This document shows positions 23,282-32,413 of a stretch of DNA of 64,000 nt, piece after piece. Under the pieces are notes generated by a model, which was not told where the DNA came from, ran no database searches, and was given only the letters and a program-made list of their open reading frames with translations. The DNA comes from CAZJLP01 sp964546955. GTDB lineage: Bacteria > Verrucomicrobiota > Verrucomicrobiia > Opitutales > Opitutaceae. The translations under genes and the position numbers were made by a program. The stretch is from positions 62,001 through 126,000 of the forward strand of contig CAZJLP010000003.1 in assembly GCA_964546955.1 (NCBI GenBank). Direction: 5' to 3'. Numbering within the stretch: the first letter of the stretch is position 1; the number at the start of each line of letters is the position of its first letter.

Positions 23282-24697
23282 ATGCCTAAGCCGAATTTAG
23301 CCACGTTGCCGGAGACGGCCCTCACGCCGGCACCGGTTGCGAGCAGCAAGTCCGTCGCGGTGATCGGCGGAGGCATCACCGGACTCACCGCAGCCTATAA
23401 GCTAGCCTCGTCGGGTCATCGGGTCCGGCTCTTCGAACGGACCAACCGCCTTGGAGGGGTGGTCCGTACGGATCGCACGAGTGAAGGGTGGCTGATCGAG
23501 GCCGGGCCCAATTCCTTCCATGAAAATTCGCACGAAGTCTCGGCGCTGATCGAGGAACTGGGCTTGGACGCCCAACGCGTCGTCGCAAACAGCTCCACGC
23601 GGAAACGCTTCGTGGTCCGAGGCCGCAAGCTCCGCTCGATTCCTCTTTCACCGTTCGGACTGCTGACCACGCGGCTCTTTTCGCTCGAAACAAAATGGCA
23701 GATCGTGCGGGAACTCTCCGCCAAGCCGGGTCAAAGGGCTTCGGATGCCACTCTCGCGGAAATGGTGGAAGCCCATTTCGGCCCAGAGATTGTCGACTAC
23801 CTCCTCAATCCCTTCGTCAGCGGGGTGTACGCGGGCGACCCGGAAAAGCTCTCCGCCCGTTTCGCTTTTCCGCGACTTTGGTCGTGGGAACAACAGCACG
23901 GGTCGCTTTTGCGCGGGCAGCTCGCCGAGGCTCGGAAACGTCGAACGAGCCGCGCGGGCCGACCCCAGGTGATCTCGTTTCGGCATGGCCTGCAAACGCT
24001 CACTGACACGCTCGCGCGCCGGCTGCCGCGCGGAAGCGTCGAGCTTGAAGCAACCGTTGACGGTTTGCTGCCCGGCCCTGCCTGGAGTGTGCAGTGGCGC
24101 CGCGGGAGCGAACATCACCAAGAAGACTTCACTCGCGTCATCCTTGCGCTTCCCGCAGGCGCCTTGGCTCAGATCGGCGTGGGAGCCGATGCCCAGCGGC
24201 CTCTTGCTGCCCTTGAAAAAATCGAGCATCCGCCCGTCGCCTCGATTTTCCTCGGTTTCCACCGCAGCCATGTCGCGCATGCGCTGGACGGATTCGGTGC
24301 GCTCGTGCCCGCCGTGGAAAAACGCAAGATCCTGGGCGTACTCTTCAATTCGAGTCTCTTTCCCGATCGCGCGCCCGCCGACCACGTCGCGCTGACGGTC
24401 TTCGTAGGCGGAGCGACGCGCCCCGAACTAACGCGGCTGCCTCCCGACGATCTCGTCAAACAGGTGCTGCCGGAACTGCAGGCGCTCCTCGGGATAGAGG
24501 ACGCGCCCGCGTTTCAGCGGGTGACGTCTTGGCCGCGGGCGATTCCCCAATATAACGTCGGTTACGAGTTCTTCCTGGAGACGATTGCCCAGTGCGAACG
24601 CGAGTTCCCTGGACTTCTCATCGGCGGCCATGTGCGAGACGGCATTTCCCTCCCCGCCTGCGTGGAATCCGGACTTCGTCTCGCGGCCAAGGTCTGA
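23282..24697 (+). CDS. hemG: Protoporphyrinogen oxidase (oxygen-dependent, HemY type)
   Basis: This FAD enzyme forms protoporphyrin IX from protoporphyrinogen IX. The 471 residues show the dinucleotide-binding motif VIGGGITGLTAAYKLASSGH, RLGGVVRTDR, the family segment EAGPNSFHENS and the C-terminal GLLIGGHVRDGISLPACVESG. An N-terminal extension of about 20 residues precedes the FAD motif. Transcribed with hemE, with a 122-nt gap. Confidence 0.95.
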   Translation: MPKPNLATLPETALTPAPVASSKSVAVIGGGITGLTAAYKLASSGHRVRLFERTNRLGGVVRTDRTSEGWLIEAGPNSFHENSHEVSALIEELGLDAQRVVANSSTRKRFVVRGRKLRSIPLSPFGLLTTRLFSLETKWQIVRELSAKPGQRASDATLAEMVEAHFGPEIVDYLLNPFVSGVYAGDPEKLSARFAFPRLWSWEQQHGSLLRGQLAEARKRRTSRAGRPQVISFRHGLQTLTDTLARRLPRGSVELEATVDGLLPGPAWSVQWRRGSEHHQEDFTRVILALPAGALAQIGVGADAQRPLAALEKIEHPPVASIFLGFHRSHVAHALDGFGALVPAVEKRKILGVLFNSSLFPDRAPADHVALTVFVGGATRPELTRLPPDDLVKQVLPELQALLGIEDAPAFQRVTSWPRAIPQYNVGYEFFLETIAQCEREFPGLLIGGHVRDGISLPACVESGLRLAAKV

Positions 24698-24787
24698 CGA
24701 TTGTCTCTTCCTTTCCCTCTCGCGCAGCGGATGACCTGCGCGGCGAGATCGGACCGAAACGAGGAGCGAGAAGCCGCGACCGGCCCG

Positions 24788-25276
24788 TTAGCGGGCCGCG
24801 GATGACCGCCGCAGCGCCGCGCGCTCTTGCAGCGAAATCTTTTCTTTCTCGGTCAGAAAATCGGTGAGCTCATAGTTCGTCTTGCCCGAGGAGCGGGCCC
24901 GCTCCTGCAAAACCGCAACCTCACCGGGCGTCATTACGGCCAAATAGTCGGCCTGCGTGTAGCCTCGTGTCGTAGGGGCTTCAGTGCCCCCTGTGTTCCG
25001 TTGCGGAGGGCCCGAATAAGGAGCTGCCCCGGAGGAACTCGCTGAGGCGTTCGAGGCGGTGGCAGCGCTCGGCGGCGTCGGTTGCCGAGAAGGAGGTGCC
25101 GGGCGAGCCACGGGGGCCGATTCGGCCGTCGACTGCTCCGAGGTCGAGGCTGCCACGCGCTCCTCGGACTTGTTCTTGCCTCCAAAAGGCCATACCGCAT
25201 TGCCGACGGATTTCACCGTACTGCAGCCGGAAACTGAAACGAGAACGGCAAGCATCAATACCGCAGGAGTTTTCAT
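24788..25276 (-). CDS. Lipoprotein with Pro/Ala-rich linker
   Basis: This is a 162-residue protein with a lipobox (SVSGC at about residues 15-19), a low-complexity S/A/P-rich linker (about 50-105) and a conserved-looking helical C-terminus (YTQADYLAVMTPGEVAVLQERARSSGKTNYELTDFLTEKEK). It is probably outer-membrane anchored. The function is unknown. ATG 25276 is preferred to the TTG two codons earlier. A GC-rich hairpin around GGCCCG...CGGGCC overlaps its stop. Confidence 0.7.
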   Translation of the reverse strand: MKTPAVLMLAVLVSVSGCSTVKSVGNAVWPFGGKNKSEERVAASTSEQSTAESAPVARPAPPSRQPTPPSAATASNASASSSGAAPYSGPPQRNTGGTEAPTTRGYTQADYLAVMTPGEVAVLQERARSSGKTNYELTDFLTEKEKISLQERAALRRSSAAR

Positions 25277-25282
25277 ATGCAA

Positions 25283-25664
25283 AATGTGTAGTGGGATCCC
25301 ATTCGCAGCGAGTCGGTTTGCAAGTGGGAACGCACCAGACCAGCCGTGCTGCCAAATGTTCGCGATGATATTAGTAACCCTCCGCCAGAAACTGGCGATT
25401 GCTTATTGCTTAAGCGGCTGTTAATAAAATTCTTATGTGACAAATCAAAAGTGCCTTTCTCAAAACCGAAAACGGCTTTGGGAAAGGTTCTGTGCGAGTG
25501 GTTCATGAACGGTCTTCGCGATGAGCGTTCGATTTTGATCTGCGAGCAGGACGAAGTCCCGACTCACCTTTCTTCCGCGCGAGGCAATCGGCGATCCGTC
25601 GCTGCCGCTCACTGCCCACGACGTTGCAGCGAGGCACCCGCAGATGGCGCCGGGTCACCCAACC
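25283..25664. other. Spacer between lipoprotein and trpF
   Basis: The half nearer the lipoprotein gene (25360-25480) is notably A+T-rich for this genome and should carry that gene's promoter. A small hairpin CGCCAGAAACTGGCG (25382-25396) is visible. Open frames here on both strands have no protein-like composition. I see no RNA gene. Confidence 0.35.
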
Positions 25665-26339
25665 CTACCCTTGGTAGGCCGGATTGTTCGATTTCGTCGC
25701 CTCGTGCAATGCCGTCACAAACGCTTTCAACTTCAGTGGATCCTTCACCCCCGGCGAGCTTTCGACGCCGCTGTTGACGTCCACTTGGCGAGCCTTGGTT
25801 TCCGCGAGAGCTTTGCCTACGTTGTCGGGGTTCAGACCGCCGGCCAAAATCCATTTCGTCAGCGGCCACTGGTGCTGCGCTTGCGCAAACGCATTCCAGT
25901 CCCCGGTGCGGCCGGAGCCTCCGAAACCATCGGCGTGGTAGGTATCCCAAAGGATAGTGTCCGCGTAATTCAACCAGGCAGGCAAAAAGGAATCGCCCGG
26001 CGGTAACTTGGGCGCCAGCCATAGCCGATCCTTTCCGACCGCCGCCGCCCACGTCCCAATCAAAGGTACCGGTGTGTCGTGCGGAAAGTGGATCTGGAAC
26101 GCATGAAACCCTACGGCCGCGATCTCAGCCAGCTCCGCTGCGGTCGGACTCACGGTCACCGCGACCCGTTTTCGCGGCGGCAATCGGGAATCCATCGCAC
26201 GATAGGCAGCCAGCGGCAATGCGCGAGGCGACTTCGGGTATAAAATGAAACCCAAATAGTCGGCCCCGCAGGCGTCCGCAAAATCGGCGTCCACCAAGGA
26301 CGTGATGCCGCAAACCTTCAGTCGCACACCGTTTATCAC
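25665..26339 (-). CDS. trpF: Phosphoribosylanthranilate isomerase
   Basis: This catalyses the Amadori rearrangement in tryptophan synthesis. The 224 residues show the catalytic KVCGIT (cysteine near residue 10), ADYLGFILYPKSPRAL, the phosphate-binding LAGGLNPDNVGKAL and QVDVNSGVESSPGVKDPLKL with the catalytic aspartate. No other trp genes are adjacent. The (beta/alpha)8 order is intact. Confidence 0.96.
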   Translation of the reverse strand: MINGVRLKVCGITSLVDADFADACGADYLGFILYPKSPRALPLAAYRAMDSRLPPRKRVAVTVSPTAAELAEIAAVGFHAFQIHFPHDTPVPLIGTWAAAVGKDRLWLAPKLPPGDSFLPAWLNYADTILWDTYHADGFGGSGRTGDWNAFAQAQHQWPLTKWILAGGLNPDNVGKALAETKARQVDVNSGVESSPGVKDPLKLKAFVTALHEATKSNNPAYQG

Positions 26340-26476
26340 AGAAGGGAAGTTGTTGGGATTTCACGGGCCACGCAACTCCTCCCCTACGCCGTCCGCAGTC
26401 CGATGGCCGTTTGGGACTATCTCCGATATCCGATTTTCGGCAATGCGCTTACTCTTGGAGCCAACCTTCTCTGCCC

Positions 26477-26950
26477 ATGGACATCGCTTTTCTTATCCTC
26501 GCCAATCGCGGCCATCTGAAATGTTATCGCACCGCCGAGCACGACAATCAGCAGTTGAACCTCGAACTCGTAGAGGAAGTGAACTTCCCCGAAGCGCACC
26601 GCCGGAGAGGTGAAAATTTCAGCGACGATGCCGGACGATACCATGATTCGCCCGCCGTGCCGAACAACGGCGCAGTGAACACCTCCTCCTACAACGAGAA
26701 TAATCGTCTCGATTTTGAAATAGAGCGGCGTATCGACCACGACGTGGCCGAGCGCATTCAAAGCTTGCTCGGAAAAAATCCGCCTCCTTGGGCGCTTGCC
26801 GCTCCCGAGACGCTTCTCGCCCGGCTAAAAAACGTGCTCAAGGTCCCCGTGGTGACCCAATGCGTGGGCATGATCCCAAAAGACATTGTGAACGCGCCCG
26901 TGGACGAGATTCGCGAGCACGTTCGAACCGCCCTCGAGCAGACGGTCTGA
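26477..26950 (+). CDS. Host-attachment-like protein
   Basis: This is a 157-residue protein with the plan of the 'protein required for attachment to host cells' family (a release-factor-like fold): MDIAFLILANRGHLKCYR, a charged middle (RRRGENFSDDAGRYHDS), then a C-terminal HDVAERIQSLL, LAAPETLLARLKNVL and MIPKDIVNAPVDEIREHVRTAL. The molecular role is unclear despite the family name. Divergent from trpF. Confidence 0.65.
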   Translation: MDIAFLILANRGHLKCYRTAEHDNQQLNLELVEEVNFPEAHRRRGENFSDDAGRYHDSPAVPNNGAVNTSSYNENNRLDFEIERRIDHDVAERIQSLLGKNPPPWALAAPETLLARLKNVLKVPVVTQCVGMIPKDIVNAPVDEIREHVRTALEQTV

Positions 26951-26993
26951 CCAGCCTTCGCGGCCGACCGCGGATCGGGACGCCTTCGCTGTC

Positions 26994-28088
26994 CTAGAAC
27001 CGGTTTACAGAATTAATCACGTGGTCGACCTGGGCATCGGTGAGCTCCGGGAAAATCGGAAGGCTGACACAGGTGGCACTGGCCTTTTCCGCCACAGGTA
27101 GCGAACCCTCCGCGTAATCGAGATGGCCGTAACAGGCCTGGCGATGCAGGGGAACGGGGTAGATGAGATCGGTCCCCACGTCGTTTTTCGTCAGGTGCTC
27201 GCGCAACGCGTCGCGGCGCGGATGCCGGATCGTGAATTGGTGGAAAACGCTCTGTCCGTAGTCCGGTTGAGCCGGCAGCGTGACGTCCGCAAGCCTGATT
27301 CCGTCGAGGTAGCGCGCGGCGATCTCCTGTCTCCGTGCTGTCCAGGAACCCAAATGAGGCAACTTCACGTTCAGGATCGCGCCCTGGAAGCCGTCCATTC
27401 GAAAATTCCCGCCGACGATATCGTGGTAATAGCGGCGATCCGAACCATGGACGCGGATATGCCGGGCCTTGGTAAAGACGTCATCGCGCCGCGACACAAA
27501 AGCGCCGCCCTCCCCGCAGCCACCGAGATTTTTCGTCGGATAAAAACTGAAAGTTCCCACATCACCCAGCGATCCCACTGGCGCACCCTTGTACTTCGCC
27601 CCGATCGCCTGTGCACAGTCTTCGATCACAAATAGTCCGTGCTTGTCCGCGATCGCCATGATTTCTTCCATCCGCGCAGGCTGCCCGAACAGGTGCACCA
27701 CGACCACCGCGCGCGTGCTCGGCGTGATCGCCGCCTCCAGCTTTGCGGGATCGAGATTGAAGGTAGCCTCTTCGATATCGGCGAACACCGGTTTCGCTCC
27801 GACATAACTGATTCCCCACGCGGACGAGATGAATGTAAACGGGGGAACGATCACTTCATCGCCCGGACCGAGATTCGCTATCATGCACGCTACGTGCAGC
27901 GGGGAGGTGCCGCTGTTCATTCCCAGCGCGCGTGGATGACCGAGCGTCGCCGAGAAATTCTTTTCAAACTCCTCGACGTCTTTTCCGAGGCAGAAGCGAG
28001 TCGCGTCGTACGTGGCCGTCAACGCCGCCAGCGCCTGCTCGCGTATCGCCTTGTGCTGCAGAGATAGGTCGAGAAACGGTACTTTCAT
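26994..28088 (-). CDS. DegT/DnrJ/EryC1/StrS family PLP aminotransferase
   Basis: This is a 364-residue sugar aminotransferase family protein: VPFLDLSLQHKAIREQAL at the start, GMNSGTSPLHVACMIANLGPGDEVI, VVVHLFGQPARM, the PLP lysine in FSFYPTKNLGGCGEGGAFV, and GGNFRMDGFQGAILNVKL. Such enzymes transfer an amino group to keto-sugars for O-antigen or glycan synthesis. The substrate is unknown. A Shine-Dalgarno-like GGAG precedes the ATG. Confidence 0.93.
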   Translation of the reverse strand: MKVPFLDLSLQHKAIREQALAALTATYDATRFCLGKDVEEFEKNFSATLGHPRALGMNSGTSPLHVACMIANLGPGDEVIVPPFTFISSAWGISYVGAKPVFADIEEATFNLDPAKLEAAITPSTRAVVVVHLFGQPARMEEIMAIADKHGLFVIEDCAQAIGAKYKGAPVGSLGDVGTFSFYPTKNLGGCGEGGAFVSRRDDVFTKARHIRVHGSDRRYYHDIVGGNFRMDGFQGAILNVKLPHLGSWTARRQEIAARYLDGIRLADVTLPAQPDYGQSVFHQFTIRHPRRDALREHLTKNDVGTDLIYPVPLHRQACYGHLDYAEGSLPVAEKASATCVSLPIFPELTDAQVDHVINSVNRF

Positions 28089-28143
28089 GAAAGACTCCTA
28101 ATCTCCGCTAATCCACGCCAATGAAAAGCCGATTCTTGATTGT

Positions 28144-28332
28144 GACACCGAGAACACAGAGTGCGGACACAGAGCGCACGGAGAACCGAGACATACTCAT
28201 GCCATTGCGCCGGTTCGATTTCCTTTAGATCGCAATTCGTTTGGTTGCGGCTTCGAACAACTTCGAAACCGGGCTGCCTTCCAGAAACCCTCTGTGCCCT
28301 CTCTTTCGACCTCTGTGACCTCTGTGTCCCCC
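28144..28332. repeat. Periodic inverted repeat, about 9-nt period (ACACAGAG type)
   Basis: The left arm 28144-28192 has ACACCGAGA, ACACAGAGT, ACACAGAGC, GCACGGAGA. The right arm 28286-28331 has CCTCTGTGC, CCTCTGTGA, CCTCTGTGT. It fills the spacer between the cobA-hemD fusion and the aminotransferase gene. Confidence 0.8.
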
Positions 28333-28340
28333 CTCCGGGA

Positions 28341-29870
28341 CTAGCGCTTTCCGAGTTTTTCGATCAAGGCTTCGATCAGCGAATCCAGGCTCGGCTTTTT
28401 CGCTTCGAAACCGAGATCGAGGTCCAATCCCTCCAGTGTTTCCGTCGTCTGGGGGCCGATGCTACCCAACAAGGGCTTTTGAGCACCCGGCGCAAGCTGC
28501 AGCGACGACGTCTGCTCGTGAAAACTTTGCACGGCTGACGAACTGGCGAACAAGACAGCATCCGCTCCCTTCACGCGGAAATCGTCTGCGACCGGATCGT
28601 TGGACAAATCCGTTTTCTCCGTCTTGTAGAGGAGAAGCCGATCCACAATCGCGCCCGAAGCCTCGAGTTTTTTTACGAGCGTGTCTCGGTTCAGATTGCC
28701 CGTGACCACGATCACTTTCGCGCTGTCAAGACTGCCTGTTGCGGCCAGGGCATCGGCGAGCGAAGCGCCGGTCGCCGTGTCGGGCATACACTCCACTTTC
28801 AGGTGATGACTCTCGATCTCGCGAGCCGTCGCTTTGCCGACGCAGGCGAAACGCAGAAGCCCGAGGTTCCGGATTTCTTCATAGGCCTTGAAAAACTCTT
28901 CGAAGAAATATCTCACTCCGTTCGCGCTCGTGAACACGATCCAATCGTAGGTTCCCAACTCGGCCAGGATTTCGACCAGCCCATGCTTGTCGACGTCTTT
29001 GGTGATGGTGATCAAGGGCAGCTCCAACACTTCCGCGCCGAGTACTTCGAGTTTGTCCCGGAGTTCGCTGTTTTGATCCCGTGTCCGCGTGATCGCGATA
29101 CGGCGCCCGAAGAGAGGCAAATGCTCGAACCAGTCGATCTGCTCGTGGTTCCGGACCACTTCGCCTACAAAGATGATGGCCGGCGCGCCGAGTTTTGCCT
29201 GCTCGACCCGATCGGCCAGCGTCGCCGCCGTCGCCGCCACGCTCCGCTGACGGCCCAACGAGGCCCACTGCACAACCGCCGCCGGCGTGTCGGGACTGAG
29301 GCCGCCCGCGACAAGCTCGCTCAGGATAAACCGCAAATGTCCCATGCCCATGTACACCGCCAAGGTCGTGTTCTTGAGCGAGCCGTAGCTCTGCCAGTCG
29401 ACCTGCAATTCGTGCTTCTTGGGATCTTCGTGCCCGGTCAGGAACACGAGGGACGAACTCGTATTGCGGTGAGTCAGCGGGATTCCGGAATACGCCCCAG
29501 CGGCCAAAGCAGCCGTCACGCCCGGCACAACTTCAAACGGGATGCCATCTTTCGCGAGCGTGCGGGCTTCTTCCCCGCCGCGGCCGAACACAAACGGATC
29601 GCCGCCTTTCAGGCGCACCACGGTTTTTCCGTCGCGCGCTTTCGCGACAAGCAACGCTTCGATCTCTTCCTGGGGCAAGGCGTGAAACCCCGCCTTCTTC
29701 CCCACATACACCACTTCGCAGCCGTTCTTGCACCATTTCACCAGCTCGGGGTGAACGAGATAGTCATACACCAGCACATCGGCCTGCTCGATGAGCTCCT
29801 TCGCCCTAAAGGTCACAAGCCCGAGATCTCCGGGGCCTGCGCCAACCAAATAAACGATCCCAGAACTCAT
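28341..29870 (-). CDS. cobA-hemD: Uroporphyrinogen-III C-methyltransferase / uroporphyrinogen-III synthase fusion
   Basis: This is a 509-residue bifunctional protein. Residues 1-245 are the SAM-dependent methyltransferase (VYLVGAGPGDLGLVTFRA, VVRLKGGDPFVFGRGGEEA, VPGVTAALAAGAYSGIPLTHR, TLAVYMGMG) that makes precorrin-2 for siroheme or cobalamin. Residues 250-509 are the HemD synthase (RIAITRTRDQNSELRDKLEVLGAEV, WIVFTSANGVRYFF, VIVVTGNLNRD, VLFASSSAVQSF). Such fusions are known in Firmicutes and Verrucomicrobia-like genomes. It places the branch-point enzymes of heme and siroheme in one chain, next to hemC. Confidence 0.95.
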   Translation of the reverse strand: MSSGIVYLVGAGPGDLGLVTFRAKELIEQADVLVYDYLVHPELVKWCKNGCEVVYVGKKAGFHALPQEEIEALLVAKARDGKTVVRLKGGDPFVFGRGGEEARTLAKDGIPFEVVPGVTAALAAGAYSGIPLTHRNTSSSLVFLTGHEDPKKHELQVDWQSYGSLKNTTLAVYMGMGHLRFILSELVAGGLSPDTPAAVVQWASLGRQRSVAATAATLADRVEQAKLGAPAIIFVGEVVRNHEQIDWFEHLPLFGRRIAITRTRDQNSELRDKLEVLGAEVLELPLITITKDVDKHGLVEILAELGTYDWIVFTSANGVRYFFEEFFKAYEEIRNLGLLRFACVGKATAREIESHHLKVECMPDTATGASLADALAATGSLDSAKVIVVTGNLNRDTLVKKLEASGAIVDRLLLYKTEKTDLSNDPVADDFRVKGADAVLFASSSAVQSFHEQTSSLQLAPGAQKPLLGSIGPQTTETLEGLDLDLGFEAKKPSLDSLIEALIEKLGKR

Positions 29871-29925
29871 AGAAAATAAGACGGTGGCCCGTTGAGAACG
29901 CGGGAACCCGCCTCGGCACACGCGT

Positions 29926-30783
29926 TCATGCGATCAGTCCCATTTCCTTCAAAACACGACGGGCCACTTGCTGAGGACGCGCAAAATCGTCCGCGATCAA
30001 CGGTACTTTCCGGGCACCGCACGTTTCGTGAAAAACATACAGGATATCTCCCGACACGTGCGCCGCGAACGCGGTTTGACATCCCCCGTGCAGCGCGGCC
30101 TGAAACGCGCGCTCAACGGCTACGTTTCGCTCCGTCGCGGCATCGAACGCCCCCGCAAAGCGGGGGACGTCGCTCCGACGACACTGCACGGCAATCGCGC
30201 CCTGTCCCACCGCCGGCACCATGGAATCGAAACCGAGCGCATGAAATTCCACCCCCGGCCAGTTGCCAATATGGAGGCGATTGAGTCCGGCCGCGGCGAG
30301 AATGGTGGCGTCGGCCACGGCGTCCGTGCCGATTTTCCGCAGGCGAGTGTCGACGTTTCCCCGGATCTCGGTGAATTGAGCCTGCGGATACAGATTCGCG
30401 ATCTGCAGCCGGCGGCGTGGACTGCCGGTGGCGATACTTTTCGGCGCGGCCACCCCAGCACGCAGAATGAGCACGTCGCGAGCATCCTCCCGGGGCAGAT
30501 AGCCGGCCATTCCCAATTCTGGAGCCATTTCTCCCGGCAGATCCTTCGTGCTGTGCACCGCCACATCCGCCTCTCCTCGGACCAAAGCCTGCTCAAGCTC
30601 CGTCGTGAAGAGCCCCTTGCCGCCCTTGTTCTCCAAAGACCAATCGGCCTGCTTGTCGCCGGTCGTGACGATCTTCAACAGTTCCGTCTCGACCTGGAGC
30701 ACCGTGCGCAGACGCGCCGCCACCATCTCCGCCTGTGCCAGCGCAAGCGGACTTTTCCGAGTGGCGAGGATGAGCTTAGGCAT
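29926..30783 (-). CDS. hemC: Porphobilinogen deaminase (hydroxymethylbilane synthase)
   Basis: This polymerises four porphobilinogens into hydroxymethylbilane. The 285 residues show LATRKSPLALAQAEMV, the conserved DVAVHSTKDLP, ATGSPRRRLQI, EIRGNVDTRLRKI and the dipyrromethane-binding cysteine in LHGGCQTAFAAH. It is slightly shorter than usual (about 310). The ATG is preceded within 1 nt by a TAGCGAG periodic repeat and has no Shine-Dalgarno sequence. Confidence 0.96.
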   Translation of the reverse strand: MPKLILATRKSPLALAQAEMVAARLRTVLQVETELLKIVTTGDKQADWSLENKGGKGLFTTELEQALVRGEADVAVHSTKDLPGEMAPELGMAGYLPREDARDVLILRAGVAAPKSIATGSPRRRLQIANLYPQAQFTEIRGNVDTRLRKIGTDAVADATILAAAGLNRLHIGNWPGVEFHALGFDSMVPAVGQGAIAVQCRRSDVPRFAGAFDAATERNVAVERAFQAALHGGCQTAFAAHVSGDILYVFHETCGARKVPLIADDFARPQQVARRVLKEMGLIA

Positions 30784-30858
30784 AGTAGCGAGTAGTCAGT
30801 AGCGAGTAGCGAGTAGGCCGCAAATGCTCGCTACTCACTACCCGCTACTCGCTACTTC
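30784..30858. repeat. Periodic inverted repeat, 7-nt period (TAGCGAG type)
   Basis: The left arm 30784-30816 is five heptamers (AGTAGCG, AGTAGTC, AGTAGCG, AGTAGCG, AGTAGGC). After an 11-nt loop the right arm 30827-30857 is five complementary heptamers (CTCGCTA, CTCACTA, CCCGCTA, CTCGCTA, CTTCTCA). It fills the whole ilvC-hemC spacer. This is the clearest case of the design and matches the family at 8085-8220. Confidence 0.9.
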
Positions 30859-30863
30859 TCAAA

Positions 30864-31889
30864 TCAGTACGCCGCCTGTACGCCCTTGATGTTTTTCTTG
30901 GACATCCAGGGCATCATTCCGCGGAGGCGCAGGCCGGTCTTTTCGATCGGGTGCTTGGCTCCGTCGTTGAGGAGCTTGTTGTATTTCTTGAGGCCGCCTT
31001 TGTACTCCGCGACCCACTGCTTTACGAACTGGCCGCTCTGGATCTCCTTCAGGATTTTTTTCATCTCGGCCTTCGTCTGCTTGTTGATCACGCGCGGACC
31101 GCGGGTGATGTCGCCATACTTGGCCGTTTCGGAAATGGAGAAACGCATGCCGGCGATGCCCGATTCGTACATCAGATCGCAGATGAGCTTCAGCTCGTGC
31201 AAACACTCGAAGTAAGCCATCTCCGGCTGATAGCCCGCCTCAACCAGCGTTTCGAAGCCGGCCTGCACGAGGGCGCTCGCACCGCCGCACAACACCGCCT
31301 GCTCGCCGAAGAGATCGGTCTCGGTCTCCTCCTTGAAGGAGGTCTCCAGCACGCCAGCGCGGGTCGAGCCGATGCCCTTGGCCCAAGCGAGCGCGGTCTT
31401 CTTGGCGCTCTTCGACTTGTTTTGGGCCACGGCGATAAGCGCCGGCATGCCCTTGCCCTCCGTATAAAGACGGCGAACCATGTGGCCGGGTCCCTTCGGG
31501 GCGACCATGATGCAGTCGACGTCCTTGTGCAGTTTGATGAGGCCGAAATGGACCGCCAGACCGTGGCTGAACAACAGGGTCTTGCCCTTGGAAAGATTGG
31601 GGAGAATCGACGACTGGTAGACATCCGCCTGCTTCATGTCGGGCAGGCCGACCATGATCACATCGGCGCGGCGCACGGCCTCGCCCGTCTCGACCACCTC
31701 GAAACCGTGTTGCTCGGCCACCTCCTTCGATTTGCTGCCCGGGTACAGGCCGATGAGGACCTTGCAGCCGGAGTCCTTCAAGTTAAGCGCATGCGCGTGG
31801 CCTTGGGAGCCATAGCCGAGCACGGCGAGCGTTTTGTTTTTGAACACGCCGAGATCGGCGTCGTTGTCGGTGTAGACTTTGGCGGGCAT
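30864..31889 (-). CDS. ilvC: Ketol-acid reductoisomerase
   Basis: This performs the second step of valine and isoleucine synthesis (NADPH- and Mg-dependent). The 341 residues are class I length. Visible: NAD-binding VLGYGSQGHAHALNLKDSG, HGLAVHFGLI, MVAPKGPGHMVRRLY, then ETETDLFGEQAVLCGG and ECLHELKLICDLMYESGIAGMRFSISETA with metal ligands. ilvN lies 53 nt upstream on the same strand. Confidence 0.97.
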   Translation of the reverse strand: MPAKVYTDNDADLGVFKNKTLAVLGYGSQGHAHALNLKDSGCKVLIGLYPGSKSKEVAEQHGFEVVETGEAVRRADVIMVGLPDMKQADVYQSSILPNLSKGKTLLFSHGLAVHFGLIKLHKDVDCIMVAPKGPGHMVRRLYTEGKGMPALIAVAQNKSKSAKKTALAWAKGIGSTRAGVLETSFKEETETDLFGEQAVLCGGASALVQAGFETLVEAGYQPEMAYFECLHELKLICDLMYESGIAGMRFSISETAKYGDITRGPRVINKQTKAEMKKILKEIQSGQFVKQWVAEYKGGLKKYNKLLNDGAKHPIEKTGLRLRGMMPWMSKKNIKGVQAAY

Positions 31890-31942
31890 GGAAAAAATTA
31901 TTGTCGGTTTAGAGTCCGAGTTGGGGTTTCGCGTTGGGTCGA

Positions 31943-32413
31943 TTATCGTTTCAGAGCGAGCTGGCCCGTGCGGGCGAGCTCGAGGATGCCAAAGGCTTCG
32001 ATCAACTTCAGGAAGGCGGCGATCTTACCCTCGTCGCCCGTGATCTCGACGATCACCGAGTCGTGCGCGACGTTGACAATCTTCGCGCGGAAAATGTCGC
32101 AGATCTGCATGATCTCGGAGCGCGACTTGGCGTCGGCCTTGACCTTCGCCAGCAGCATTTCGCGCTGCACGGCCTGACCTTCCGTGAAATCGACCACTTC
32201 GACCACGTTGACGAGCTTGCGCAGCTGCTTCGTGACCATGTCGAGCGCGGCATCGTCGCCCTTCAGAACAACCGTGATGCGCGAGAGCGTGGCGTCATGC
32301 GTGGGAGCGACGTTGAGCGTGTCGATGTTGAAACCGCGGCCCGAGAACATGCCGGAAACGCGCGCCAATACGCCGAACTTGTTCTCAACCAGGACGGAGA
32401 TCGTGTGTCGCAT
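31943..32413 (-). CDS. ilvN: Acetolactate synthase small (regulatory) subunit
   Basis: This is a 156-residue regulatory subunit that gives valine feedback control to acetolactate synthase. An ACT domain (MRHTISVLVENKFGVLARVSGMFSGRGFNIDTLNVAPT) is followed by the C-terminal domain (SEIMQICDIFRAKIVNVAHDSVIVEITG). The ATG at 32413 starts the conserved ACT domain. The catalytic subunit gene ilvB is not adjacent and not in the window. Confidence 0.95.
   Translation of the reverse strand: MRHTISVLVENKFGVLARVSGMFSGRGFNIDTLNVAPTHDATLSRITVVLKGDDAALDMVTKQLRKLVNVVEVVDFTEGQAVQREMLLAKVKADAKSRSEIMQICDIFRAKIVNVAHDSVIVEITGDEGKIAAFLKLIEAFGILELARTGQLALKR

Noticed and set aside
30784..30858. Periodic repeats as a CRISPR array
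   Set aside because: Units are 7 nt without unique spacers between longer repeats, arms are inverted, and no cas genes are present.
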